From an uncultured Clostridia bacterium (GTDB lineage: Bacteria > Bacillota > Clostridia > TANB77 > CAG-508): DNA of 64,000 nt. Both the position numbers and the translations under genes were made by a program. Below the pieces are notes generated by a model. That model was not told the DNA's origin, did not search any database, and saw only the letters and a program-made list of their open reading frames with translations. Where the stretch lies: NCBI GenBank assembly GCA_934129895.1, contig CAKOWY010000008.1, positions 1 to 64,000 on the forward strand, in the 5' to 3' direction. Position 1 is the first letter of the stretch. Every line of letters starts with the position of its first letter. This document shows, in pieces, positions 9,322 to 16,931 of the stretch.

Positions 9322-10260
9322 AACAATTTTTAGGAATAAAATGGATAAATAGTAATCCACAAATGCTATTTTATGATAATATTACACATTCTATACAATA
9401 TGAAGATTGCAATCGGAATCATAGAAATAAAAAAGACGATGGAAAAACACTGCAAAGGGTATTATGATTTGATAAAAAAAAAAATGGTACCATGTAAATC
9501 CTTTACTAATCTAACAGAAAGTGGATATAGTCAATGTAAAGAATGCCAAGAAAAATCAGGATTTGATTTATGCCTAGGATGTAATGGTAGTACATGTCAA
9601 ACAAATAGTAATAAAGCAAGGATATTTTGCCATGAAGGACATCATGTATATCTTGCTTATTTTGCAAATGATAAACTAAAAGTTGGAACAGCAGCAAGTT
9701 ATAGAAAATATGAAAGAATATTAGAACAAGGAGCTTTATATTCTATATTTTTAGCTCAAACTCCAAATGGAAGAATTGCAAGACAAATAGAAAGTCAAAT
9801 ATCTAAATTAGGAATAACATCTAGAGTAAATTCATCTTATAAAATGAATAATTTTATAATAGATAGGGAGCAAGAAGAAATCGACAGAATGCTTATGCAA
9901 GAATATGAATCTATTTTAAGAAATATCGATGAAAGATTCAAAAAATATTTTATAAAACCAGAATATAATAATTTTATAAATATTTCAGATAAAGTCAGAC
10001 AAAACTTATTAGAAGAAAGTAGGCAATTAAATCTTTTTGGTGGAATGGATGACCCTACACATAAAGAATATGAAAAAATATCAAAACCTGAATACATATC
10101 AGGAGAAATACAAACAACAGTTGGAAGTTTAATATTATTAAAAAATGAAAATAAATATTCGGTAGTAAATATGAAAAGTTTAGAAGGATGGATGGTAGAT
10201 TTTAAAAAAAGAGAAATAGGAGAGAAAAATAATGGAGTCTTTGATAGAGGCGAAAGATAA
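9312..10260 (+). CDS. DUF2797 family protein, needs +1 shift at CGG 9414
   Basis: With one skipped base the product is about 315 aa and matches what I recall of DUF2797: cysteine pairs (CKGYYDL, CKECQ, CLGCNGSTC), then HHVYLAYF, KVGTA and ILEQGA. The molecular function is not established. The ATG at 9312 overlaps the HIT stop and has AAAGGA seven bases upstream, whereas the in-frame ATGs at 9373 and 9400 have no ribosome site. In the zero frame, codon 35 is CGG (9414-9416) and a stop follows at 9465; skipping the C gives EDCNGIIEIKK and joins the long frame. The end overlaps the next gene by 29 bp. If no shift occurs, only a truncated protein could be made. Confidence 0.7.
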
Positions 10261-11086
10261 AGAAATGATATCTAAATATGGAAAATTAAAAGGTTGGGAT
10301 GTATGTAATAGACTAGGATTACAATCTTTTGGCGATGTGTATATTTTAAGAGATTATATAGATATAAATAATTCAAAAATAAGAGATATATTTGGAGATG
10401 AACCTCTTTTATGTAGGACAGATGCGCCTATTGGGCAGGGATATAAGATGATAAGGGGAAGAGATGTCAAATTAGATGACATAAATAACTATTTAAAAGA
10501 AGTAAAAAAATGTACTGAAGATGGAGTGATTCTTATGTCTAAACATCCATCGACAATGCTAACAGGGCATTATACACCAAGGTATAAGACTAATGGAGCT
10601 ATTATGGTAGTGTTCGAAAAAGAAGACAGAATTTTAATTGATTATGTTGGACCAGGATTTGATGTTGGGGATATTACAAGGGGAAAAACAGTTCATACTG
10701 CAATACAAATACCTTGGAATTCTATTTATGAAAAGCCTACACATAATTATAAAGATGCCCAAATGGTATGGAAAGGATTATTCCAAATAAACGATGATCA
10801 ATATAAAGTGTCTAGAAATAACAGAATAAATGAGTTGGTTTCAAATTTAAAAGAACAAGAAGTTCAAGAAATAGAAGAGAGCATACCAAAAGAAACACCA
10901 CATTTAGATTATGGATTATTTAAAAAATTATATAATGAGTGCATAGATAAAATTATTTATGGAGATTTTCAAATGCCGAGAAAACCCTTTGGAATAATGC
11001 TGAATATATATGAGGACAAATTTTGTGTATTTGAGGTATGGAATATAGAAAGATCGATTAGCAAAGATATAGAACTAGATAGATAA
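10232..11086 (+). CDS. Unrecognised 284-aa protein in radical SAM cluster
   Basis: I do not recognise this family. It overlaps the DUF2797 gene by 29 bp and has AGGAG nine bases before its ATG, so it is probably translationally coupled to the cluster. No membrane segment or signal peptide is visible. Notable stretches are LLCRTDAPIGQGY near residue 60 and FDVGDITRGK near 145. The first faintly recalls ATP-grasp/PEP-synthase arginine motifs, but this is weak. A hairpin terminator overlaps the stop codon, closing the four-gene unit. Confidence 0.7.
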   Translation: MESLIEAKDKEMISKYGKLKGWDVCNRLGLQSFGDVYILRDYIDINNSKIRDIFGDEPLLCRTDAPIGQGYKMIRGRDVKLDDINNYLKEVKKCTEDGVILMSKHPSTMLTGHYTPRYKTNGAIMVVFEKEDRILIDYVGPGFDVGDITRGKTVHTAIQIPWNSIYEKPTHNYKDAQMVWKGLFQINDDQYKVSRNNRINELVSNLKEQEVQEIEESIPKETPHLDYGLFKKLYNECIDKIIYGDFQMPRKPFGIMLNIYEDKFCVFEVWNIERSISKDIELDR

Positions 11087-11100
11087 AACTATCTAGTTCT
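11071..11100. terminator. Hairpin between convergent genes
   Basis: A perfect 12-bp stem (AGAACTAGATAG / CTATCTAGTTCT) with a 6-base loop lies between the unknown gene on plus and the Nudix gene on minus. It can serve both strands; the T run is short. Confidence 0.65.
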
Positions 11101-11104
11101 ACTT

Positions 11105-11509
11105 TTATAGCCAATTATTATCAGATAAAACTTGTCTTGTAATGCTACTTAATTTTCCAAGTTTATCTAATTCTCTGATTTCTGTTTTACTATAAAATTT
11201 GGCATTTTTTAAATCACTTGCTGAATGTACAAAATTTTTGTCATAGTCTGCTGACCAATAAATAATAATTCTATGTTCATTGGGAGCATTAATAATTTCA
11301 TAAGTTTTTAATTGCTTTATATTTGTGATTTCTAAACCTGTTTCTTCCATAATTTCTCTTTTTACTGTATCTATCATATTTTCAAATAGTTCAACTCCAC
11401 CTCCGGGGGTAATTATCATTCCTCTATTTGGCTCTTTATCTCTAATACCTAATAATAACTTATTATTTGATTTTATTAGAACAGAACATCCTACTCTTAT
11501 ATTATTCAA
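11105..11509 (-). CDS. Nudix hydrolase
   Basis: This 134-aa protein has a full Nudix box, GGVELFENMIDTVKREIMEE (about residues 37-57), fitting GX5EX7REUXEEXGU, and so should hydrolyse nucleoside diphosphates linked to another moiety with Mg2+. Its actual substrate is unknown. The start is a TTG eight bases after GGAGG. It faces the radical SAM cluster and is divergent from the cysteine desulfurase gene inside the putative element, which fits a metabolite-cleansing or biosynthetic cargo role, though this is inference. Confidence 0.85.
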   Translation of the reverse strand: MNNIRVGCSVLIKSNNKLLLGIRDKEPNRGMIITPGGGVELFENMIDTVKREIMEETGLEITNIKQLKTYEIINAPNEHRIIIYWSADYDKNFVHSASDLKNAKFYSKTEIRELDKLGKLSSITRQVLSDNNWL

Positions 11510-11564
11510 AAATATCGCCTCCTATATTCAAAGAATATAATAAGAGTTATATTTTGTCAATATA

Positions 11565-11593
11565 TTTAAAATACAAATTATATATGATATAAT
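11565..11593 (+). promoter_or_regulatory. Extended -10 promoter of the cysteine desulfurase gene
   Basis: TGATATAAT at 11585-11593 is an extended -10; the -35 region (TTTAAA at 11565) is weak. Confidence 0.5.
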
Positions 11594-11616
11594 ACAAAAA
11601 GAAAGAAGTGATAATA

Positions 11617-12771
11617 ATGGAAGTATATTTAGATAATGCAGCAACTACAAAAATGGATAATAGAGTTTTTGAAGAAATGTTACCTTATTTGAAAGAAAAT
11701 TATGGAAACCCATCATCTGCTTATAAAATAGGAAGAAATAATAAAAAAATAATAGAAAGAGCAAGAAAAAAAGTTGCTGAAATATTAAATGCAAATCCAA
11801 ATGAAATATATTTTACAAGTGGGGGAAGTGAATCTGATAATATGGCTTTAAAAGGAATTGCATTAGGAAACGTTGACAAGGGAAAGCATATTATAACAAG
11901 TACAATAGAACATCCAGCAATTTTAGATACTTGTAAAGAACTGGAAAGAGAAGGATTTGAAATTTCATATATTGATGTAGATAACAAAGGAATTGTAGAT
12001 TTAAAGAAATTAGAAAAAGAAATAAGGAAAGATACAATTTTAATTTCTATAATGTTTGCAAATAATGAAATAGGTACTATTCAACCAATAAACGAAATAG
12101 GTCAAATTGCTAAGAAATACAATATTTTATTTCATACGGATAGTGTACAAGCAATAGGCAATATACAGATAGATATTCAAAAAATGAATATAGATTCACT
12201 TTCTTTATCAGCACATAAGTTTTATGGACCCAAAGGAATAGGTGTATTATATTTAAAAGAAGGAATTAAGTTTAGAAAATATTTAAATGGTGGGCATCAA
12301 GAAAGAAATAGAAGAGCTGGAACAGAAAATGTTGCAGGTATTGTTGGTCTGGCGAAAGCAATATCTATAGCTTATGAAAATTTAGAAGAAAACAGTAAAA
12401 AAACAATTGAATTAAGAGATTATTTTATAGATGAAGTTAGAAGAAATATAACGAGAGTAAAAATAAATGGAGATTTAATAAAAAGATTACCAGGAAATAT
12501 AAACATTTCTTTTGAATTTGTAGAAGCGGATAATATATTACAAGAGTTAGACAAAAAAGATATATACATATCTACTGGAAGTGCATGTACTACTGGAAGA
12601 GTAGAGTCTTCACATGTATTAAAAGCAATAGGTTTATCAGATACTATGGCACATAACACTATAAGAATTAGTTTAGGCAAATATAATACTAAAGAAGATG
12701 TAGATTACACTGTAAAATGCTTAAGTGATATTATAAAGAAATTAAGAAACTTATCACCATTATATGACTAG
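11617..12771 (+). CDS. Cysteine desulfurase, NifS/IscS-like
   Basis: A PLP enzyme of 384 aa that takes sulfur from cysteine to form a persulfide for Fe-S cluster assembly or thiolation. Visible features are YLDNAATT at the N-terminus, the PLP histidine region (STIEHPAI), the PLP lysine in SLSAHKFYGPKG (about residue 201) and the mobile-loop active cysteine in STGSACTTG (about 323). The ATG at 11617 lies eight bases after AGAAAGAAG and is preferred over a GTG three codons earlier. No iscU or thiI partner is adjacent. It lies inside the putative secA element, so it may feed the element's radical SAM enzyme, but it could equally serve general metabolism. Confidence 0.92.
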   Translation: MEVYLDNAATTKMDNRVFEEMLPYLKENYGNPSSAYKIGRNNKKIIERARKKVAEILNANPNEIYFTSGGSESDNMALKGIALGNVDKGKHIITSTIEHPAILDTCKELEREGFEISYIDVDNKGIVDLKKLEKEIRKDTILISIMFANNEIGTIQPINEIGQIAKKYNILFHTDSVQAIGNIQIDIQKMNIDSLSLSAHKFYGPKGIGVLYLKEGIKFRKYLNGGHQERNRRAGTENVAGIVGLAKAISIAYENLEENSKKTIELRDYFIDEVRRNITRVKINGDLIKRLPGNINISFEFVEADNILQELDKKDIYISTGSACTTGRVESSHVLKAIGLSDTMAHNTIRISLGKYNTKEDVDYTVKCLSDIIKKLRNLSPLYD

Positions 12772-12792
12772 TTATCCTAAAACATCTTTATT

Positions 12793-13084
12793 AATAACAA
12801 ACTAATAAAAAATAATAATGTAAAAATAATGGAAGACAAAGGTTGTAAAGTTAGATACGAGATCTTAAGCAATGAAAGATATGGTGAAGAGCTAGATGAA
12901 AAATTAAAATAGGAAGTAAATGAATATTTAGCAGATTACAGTACAGAAGAAATGGCATGTGTAATGGATCATTTATGCAATTCTTGAGTTTAGAGGTGCT
13001 AGCATGGAAGAAGTTGAAAAAGTTAGAATTGAGAAGAAAAATAGAAAAGGAGCAATTGAAAAATTTAATGAAATAATAAATTGA
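12793..13084 (+). pseudogene. Decayed MazG-like nucleotide pyrophosphohydrolase
   Basis: Pieces of a roughly 100-aa family with the pattern NKLVRDKIPEI...YEIL....ELDEKL.EE..EYL can be read across two frames: NKLI then VRYEIL and ELDEKLK, a TAG at 12910 where Glu is expected, EVNEYLADYSTEEMA, then a frameshift near 12970, then EFRGASMEEVEKVRIEKK up to the stop at 13082-13084. With a nonsense codon, a frameshift and a probable N-terminal deletion this is a genuine pseudogene. The family is usually annotated as phosphoribosyl-ATP pyrophosphohydrolase-like or MazG-like. Confidence 0.6.
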
Positions 13085-13338
13085 CAAAGATTGCTCTATA
13101 TGGTAATATTACTTGGTATAATGAAATATAAGTTGTTATACTAAAACATTTCATAATAATGGTAAATAAAAATATGTTGGCGACATTGTTGCCAATTTGT
13201 TGCCACAATATAAGAAAAGATAATTAGGATAATACAATAAATACTATATGTACTTTCTTATATAAATCTTTTAAATTAAGAAATACCAATAGTATAGATA
13301 ATATTGTAAATACTAATAATACTAAATTTTCTACTACA
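13085..13338. other. Non-coding stretch at the right end of the element
   Basis: No coding potential is seen. The only notable pattern is a cluster of GTTGGCGAC, TTGCCA and TTGCCA near 13177-13203, containing short direct and inverted repeats that could be recombinase arm sites. This is speculative. Confidence 0.3.
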
Positions 13339-13386
13339 TGTGGAAGTGGCAAAAAGTACAAAAACTGTTGTGGAAAAAATGCATAG
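13339..13386 (+). repeat. Second copy of the secA 3' end (SEC-C remnant)
   Basis: The frame reads CGSGKKYKNCCGKNA then TAG. This is identical to the SecA C-terminus (5790-5831) over 14 residues, but differs at about ten bases, nearly all synonymous. Upstream in this frame there are stops, so only the end is present. A terminator follows. It is best explained as the original secA end displaced by an integrated element; it could instead be the tail of another lost SEC-C protein. Confidence 0.65.
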
Positions 13387-13406
13387 GTTCTGTAATAAAT
13401 ATAAGA

Positions 13407-13445
13407 AAAAAGAATGTAAACATGTAATATGTCTGCATTCTTTTT
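13407..13445 (+). terminator. Terminator behind the secA-end remnant
   Basis: AAAAAGAATG pairs with CATTCTTTTT, with inner ACAT/ATGT pairing. It lies 20 bases after the remnant's stop codon and may be the ancestral secA terminator. Confidence 0.7.
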
Positions 13446-13562
13446 ATAATAATAACATTTCATTAAGACAAATCAACTTACTCTTATAGTATTCCAAATG
13501 TATAAAGAATATAATAAAAATTATACTTTGGCAAAATAAATGATTTGAAAAGAACAAAAATA

Positions 13563-13591
13563 TTGAAAAAAAAAATCGAATGTGTTAAAAT
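13563..13591 (+). promoter_or_regulatory. Promoter of the YjjX-like gene
   Basis: TTGAAA (13563-13568), a 17-bp spacer and TAAAAT (13586-13591) with a TGT extended -10. Confidence 0.65.
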
Positions 13592-13613
13592 ACAAACATT
13601 AAATGATGTTTGT
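13592..13613. promoter_or_regulatory. Inverted repeat at the transcription start
   Basis: ACAAACAT (13592-13599) and ATGTTTGT (13606-13613) form an 8-bp inverted repeat with a 6-base spacer immediately after the -10 box, where a repressor operator or a 5' stabilising hairpin would sit. Confidence 0.5.
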
Positions 13614-13635
13614 ATACCGAAAAAAGGAGGATATT

Positions 13636-14157
13636 ATGACAAATGTCAAAATAGCCACGGTTAACCCAACTAAAATTAAAGCTGTGGAGGAGGTATTTGC
13701 ACAATATTTTGGAGAAGTTAATATTCAAAGTTTTGAAGTAGAATCAGGAGTTCCAAGTCAACCAGTAGGAGATGAAGTAAAAGAAGGAGCAGAAAATAGA
13801 ATTAAATATGCAAAAGAACATTTTCCGGATGAAACAGGAGACTATTGGGTTGGTGTGGAAGGCGGAATAATTTCTGTAGGAGGAGTTTGGTTCAATGTTC
13901 AAATTGTATGTATAGAAGATTCTAATGGACGGAAGAGTTTTGGCATGAGCCAAGGTTTCCCAGTTCCAAATAGCCTTGTAGAAGAAGTAAAAGAAACTAG
14001 TATTGCCAAAACAATGGATAGAATTTTTGACAAACGTGGAGGAGTAAGTTTTATAACCAAAGGTCTTGAAACCCGTTGTCATCTTGTGAAGGAAGGTGTA
14101 ATTATGGCACTTACCGGAATCAATAATGAAAAAGACGGATGGTACTACGATATGTAA
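13636..14157 (+). CDS. YjjX-like inosine/xanthosine triphosphatase (DUF84)
   Basis: A 173-aa protein, close to the usual length of the family that removes ITP/XTP from the nucleotide pool. It starts VKIATVNPTKIKAVEEVF, like the family's N-terminal nucleotide-binding segment, and has GVEGGI (about residues 74-79) and a PVPNSLVEEV stretch. The ATG at 13636 follows AAAGGAGG; the 11 extra upstream codons have no ribosome site. Codon choice is less AT-biased than in the neighbours and includes one of the very rare CGG codons (13930, read as Arg in NGRKSF), which may point to recent acquisition. It lies next to the element's right border and has its own promoter and terminator. Confidence 0.85.
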   Translation: MTNVKIATVNPTKIKAVEEVFAQYFGEVNIQSFEVESGVPSQPVGDEVKEGAENRIKYAKEHFPDETGDYWVGVEGGIISVGGVWFNVQIVCIEDSNGRKSFGMSQGFPVPNSLVEEVKETSIAKTMDRIFDKRGGVSFITKGLETRCHLVKEGVIMALTGINNEKDGWYYDM

Positions 14158-14165
14158 CACAGCAA

Positions 14166-14207
14166 AATAACCCAGATGGAAAAAATATTTTTTCTATCTG
14201 GGTTATT
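14166..14207. terminator. Terminator after the YjjX-like gene
   Basis: A 12-bp stem AATAACCCAGAT / ATCTGGGTTATT is extended by an inner A-run/T-run pairing. Confidence 0.85.
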
Positions 14208-14290
14208 ATTTATAAAAAGATTCATAAATAATTGCGAAAATAAATATAAATTATTAAATACAGGAGAAAGGAAAATAATTTTAAAATTTT

Positions 14291-15049
14291 ATGAAAATAG
14301 TGTGTATATCATATAAATATATTATAATAGGGATGTTAATGATTCTTTCTATAATAGGTATATTTGTATCTTTTATGAAAAAAACGATAAATGTTGATGC
14401 AACAATAAATAAATATCAAGAAAAAATTGAAACAGCAATGAAAAAAGATGTAAAAGAAGCATATTTAACATTTGATGATGGACCAACAAAAAAAGAAACG
14501 GAGAGAATTTTAGATATTTTAAAAAACGAGAATGTAAAAGCAACATTTTTTGTTGTTGGAAAACATGTAAAAGAATTACCACATATGGTAAAAAGAGAAT
14601 ATGAAGAAGGTCATTATCTTGCCAATCACGGGTATACACATAATAATTCTAAACTATATTCTAATTTTTTAGAAGAAGTAACAAAAACAGAGCAAGAAAT
14701 TGGAAAAGCAATAGGAGATTTAGATTATTGTTCTCATATTTTTAGATTTCCAAATGGATATATGTCAAAGTCATATAAATATGAAAAAAATATAGCAAGA
14801 AAAATATTAAATAAATTAGATTATGGTTATATAGATTGGAATTGTTTAAATAAAGATTCAGAAGTCAAAATAAGTAATGTACAGTTAATTGAAAATTTAA
14901 AGAAAACTAGTAAAAACAAAAAGGTATTAGTAATATTGATGCATGATACAGGGGATGTGAACAATTCATCAGAAGTCTTAAAAGAATCTATAAGGTATTT
15001 AAAAAATGAAGGGTATGAATTTAAAAATATGTATGATTTATTATATTAA
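14291..15049 (+). CDS. Polysaccharide deacetylase (CE4 family)
   Basis: A 252-aa protein with an N-terminal membrane segment (about residues 9-28) and an extracytoplasmic NodB domain. The metal motif TFDDGP is at about 60-65, the HxxxH-type motif HGYTH at about 117-121, FRFPNG near 152 and LMHDTG near 218. Such enzymes remove N-acetyl groups from peptidoglycan or related glycans; in sporeformers relatives modify cortex or vegetative wall, but the substrate here is not determined. The annotated ATG lacks a well-spaced Shine-Dalgarno; a later in-frame ATG at 14333 is possible. Confidence 0.88.
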   Translation: MKIVCISYKYIIIGMLMILSIIGIFVSFMKKTINVDATINKYQEKIETAMKKDVKEAYLTFDDGPTKKETERILDILKNENVKATFFVVGKHVKELPHMVKREYEEGHYLANHGYTHNNSKLYSNFLEEVTKTEQEIGKAIGDLDYCSHIFRFPNGYMSKSYKYEKNIARKILNKLDYGYIDWNCLNKDSEVKISNVQLIENLKKTSKNKKVLVILMHDTGDVNNSSEVLKESIRYLKNEGYEFKNMYDLLY

Positions 15050-15068
15050 ATAAATCATACATATTTTT
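15023..15068. terminator. Bidirectional terminator
   Basis: An 18-bp perfect stem (ending TATGATTTA / TAAATCATA) with A and T runs on its arms, between convergent genes. Its left arm overlaps the deacetylase stop region. Confidence 0.9.
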
Positions 15069-16095
15069 ATCTTTTTGCTGATTTAGGTAGAACTTCAAAT
15101 CTTATTTCAAAATCTTTGAACTCATTTAACTTATTTTTTTCTTGACATTCTAAATAATTTTCAAGCTGTTGTTCTGTTTTACATGCTGCAATAATAGCAG
15201 GATTTAATTCATAATGAAACATTAAATTTATTGCATATTTAAATGCATCTATTGAACTTTTTACTTCACGATCTCTAATCAATGAATAAGTTTCTCTAAA
15301 TCTAGCTATGACAGGATGTTTCATATAATAATCTAAAGGGATTTCGAATTCAGTTTCTATAACATCTTTTTCAGATTTATACTTATTAGGATATTGTTCT
15401 AGATAAAGTAATAATTCTTTTTGTGAATATGGAAGGTATACTTTATTTTGCTTTTCTGAAATTATTAAAACTTTATTATCATCAGATTTATGTGGAATTG
15501 TTATATCTACAAATTTAGAATAAGATTGTTTAGGCTCAACTGAAACTTCATCAGTATTTTCAAAATTTTTAGTCATATTAAATAAAGACATATATTTTTT
15601 TACATTTTCTTTTTTTAAGCAAACATCAATCTTTAAATTTGTAAGAAAAATAGCTGATTGAATTTGCTCATTTGTTATTGAAAACTCATTAAGAGAATCT
15701 TTTAATTGACCTATTTCTTTATTGTGTGTTGATGAATTTCCATGATTGGCTTCAACGTTTAGTAATAAATTTACAATATTTTCAGAAATTTTGGCTGAAA
15801 GTTTTCTACAATTTTGCAATGTTGAAATATTTTCATTAATCTTCTGAAATATTTGTTGTAATTCAGATAAAATAGAAGAGATTTCTGATAAAGTAGAAGT
15901 TTTTGATGTTGAATACATATATGTATTTAGATTATTAATGAATTCAACAAAAAAATCTCTTTTCAGTAATTCTTTTGAGATTAAATCATCTAATTTTTTA
16001 TTTTCAGAATTTGCATTATTAATAAAACTGAATTCTTTAGTTGAAAAATATTTATTTAAAAAGTCTAAATTATAAGAATCACTTGTATATTGCAT
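15067..16095 (-). CDS. Unrecognised 342-aa cytoplasmic protein
   Basis: I do not recognise this protein. It has no signal peptide or membrane segment. Residues about 40-190 look largely helical, with heptad-like spacing (SEISSILSELQQIFQKIN and following), suggesting a coiled-coil region; the C-terminal half (KVYLPYSQKELLLYLEQYP, then ARFRETYSLIRDREV) is mixed. The ATG at 16095 follows AAAGGAG at good spacing. It is alone on its strand, divergent from the SipW-locus protein gene. No function is proposed. Confidence 0.7.
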   Translation of the reverse strand: MQYTSDSYNLDFLNKYFSTKEFSFINNANSENKKLDDLISKELLKRDFFVEFINNLNTYMYSTSKTSTLSEISSILSELQQIFQKINENISTLQNCRKLSAKISENIVNLLLNVEANHGNSSTHNKEIGQLKDSLNEFSITNEQIQSAIFLTNLKIDVCLKKENVKKYMSLFNMTKNFENTDEVSVEPKQSYSKFVDITIPHKSDDNKVLIISEKQNKVYLPYSQKELLLYLEQYPNKYKSEKDVIETEFEIPLDYYMKHPVIARFRETYSLIRDREVKSSIDAFKYAINLMFHYELNPAIIAACKTEQQLENYLECQEKNKLNEFKDFEIRFEVLPKSAKR

Positions 16096-16280
16096 TTTAT
16101 TTCTCCTTTGTTTTAATATACTAATTAAAAAATAGTATATCATAAGGAAAATGTAAAAGCAATTACAAGAATATTACAAAAATATTACAAAATGTAACAA
16201 AAAAGATATAAAAATTTAATTGAATAATATAAAAAAATGTTATAAAATGACAAAAGAAAAATATATTAGGAGGAAGTCAA

Positions 16281-16847
16281 ATGAAAAAGACAAAAAAGAA
16301 TTATGCAATTATAGTATTAATTGTTTTACTTGTTGCTATCTCAATAGGATATTCAGCATTTAGTTCATCATTAAATATCAGTGGAACAGCAACGGGAAGT
16401 GGAAAATGGGATGTAAAATTCACAAGTGCAGTATTAAAGGATGCATCTACATTAGAACTAGAAACAAGTAAGGAACATGGAGATGATCCAACAATTACTC
16501 CAATGGGGGATTATGTAACTTTTAATGTAAAATTGTCATATCCAGGTGATGCTGTTGTGTTAGAAACAACAATCACAAATGAAGGAACAATAGCAGCTAA
16601 ATTAGAAGATATTACAGTTACAGGAACTGGTTCTGATAAAATAATAGTTACATCATCAACTCCAACACAAGACGAAGTATTAAATGCTAATGGTGGAACA
16701 TGTACATCTCAATTCTTAATTCAATGGGATCCAGAGGATAAAATACCATCAACAACAGACTTAACAAAAGATTTAAAAGTAACATTTAAATACGTTCAAA
16801 ATGTAAATAAAACTGTATCACAACCAACACATACAGATGGTAATTAA
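16281..16847 (+). CDS. SipW-dependent exported protein, TasA/camelysin-like
   Basis: A 188-aa protein with a lysine-rich start and one hydrophobic segment ending GYSAFSSSLNISGTATGSG, the signature seen at the N-terminus of TasA/camelysin-type proteins processed by SipW signal peptidases. The remainder (about residues 35-188) is a beta-rich extracellular domain with few cysteines. It has a strong AGGAGG site and its own terminator, and lies directly upstream of the signal peptidase gene, its likely processing enzyme. A role in extracellular matrix or fibre formation is inferred from the family only. Confidence 0.75.
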   Translation: MKKTKKNYAIIVLIVLLVAISIGYSAFSSSLNISGTATGSGKWDVKFTSAVLKDASTLELETSKEHGDDPTITPMGDYVTFNVKLSYPGDAVVLETTITNEGTIAAKLEDITVTGTGSDKIIVTSSTPTQDEVLNANGGTCTSQFLIQWDPEDKIPSTTDLTKDLKVTFKYVQNVNKTVSQPTHTDGN

Positions 16848-16850
16848 AAG

Positions 16851-16893
16851 TCTAAAAGGTAATGAATTTTTCATTACCTTTTAGAAAATTTTT
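16851..16893 (+). terminator. Terminator after the first SipW substrate gene
   Basis: A perfect 15-bp stem (TCTAAAAGGTAATGA and its complement), a 5-base loop and a trailing T run. It may lower expression of the signal peptidase relative to its substrate. Confidence 0.85.
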
Positions 16894-16931
16894 AATAATC
16901 CTAATATATAGATAAAAGAAAAGGAAAAAAT

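Larger units (their letters stand above)
5838..13386 (+). mobile_element. Putative integrative element inserted at the 3' end of secA
   Basis: The segment starts right after secA with a tyrosine integrase and ends with a second copy of the secA C-terminal zinc motif (13339-13386: CGSGKKYKNCCGKN, identical over 14 residues) followed by its own terminator. This is the layout expected when an element enters the 3' end of a gene and supplies a replacement end. The two copies agree at 33 of 43 bases; the longest exact matches are AAAAAGTA and TGTTGTGG, so any core site would be short. Cargo: radical SAM, HIT, DUF2797, an unknown protein, Nudix, cysteine desulfurase and a decayed MazG-like gene. 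The integrase is frameshifted, so the element may be immobile. The borders are inferred. Confidence 0.55.

Noticed and set aside
10320..10480. ATP-grasp or PEP-synthase assignment for the unknown cargo protein
   Set aside because: Only a short RTDAP-like stretch supports it; no full motif set can be seen.
12829..12912. A 27-codon frame as a separate small gene
   Set aside because: It is continuous in sense with the frames on both sides and matches the middle of a MazG-like protein, so it is part of a pseudogene.
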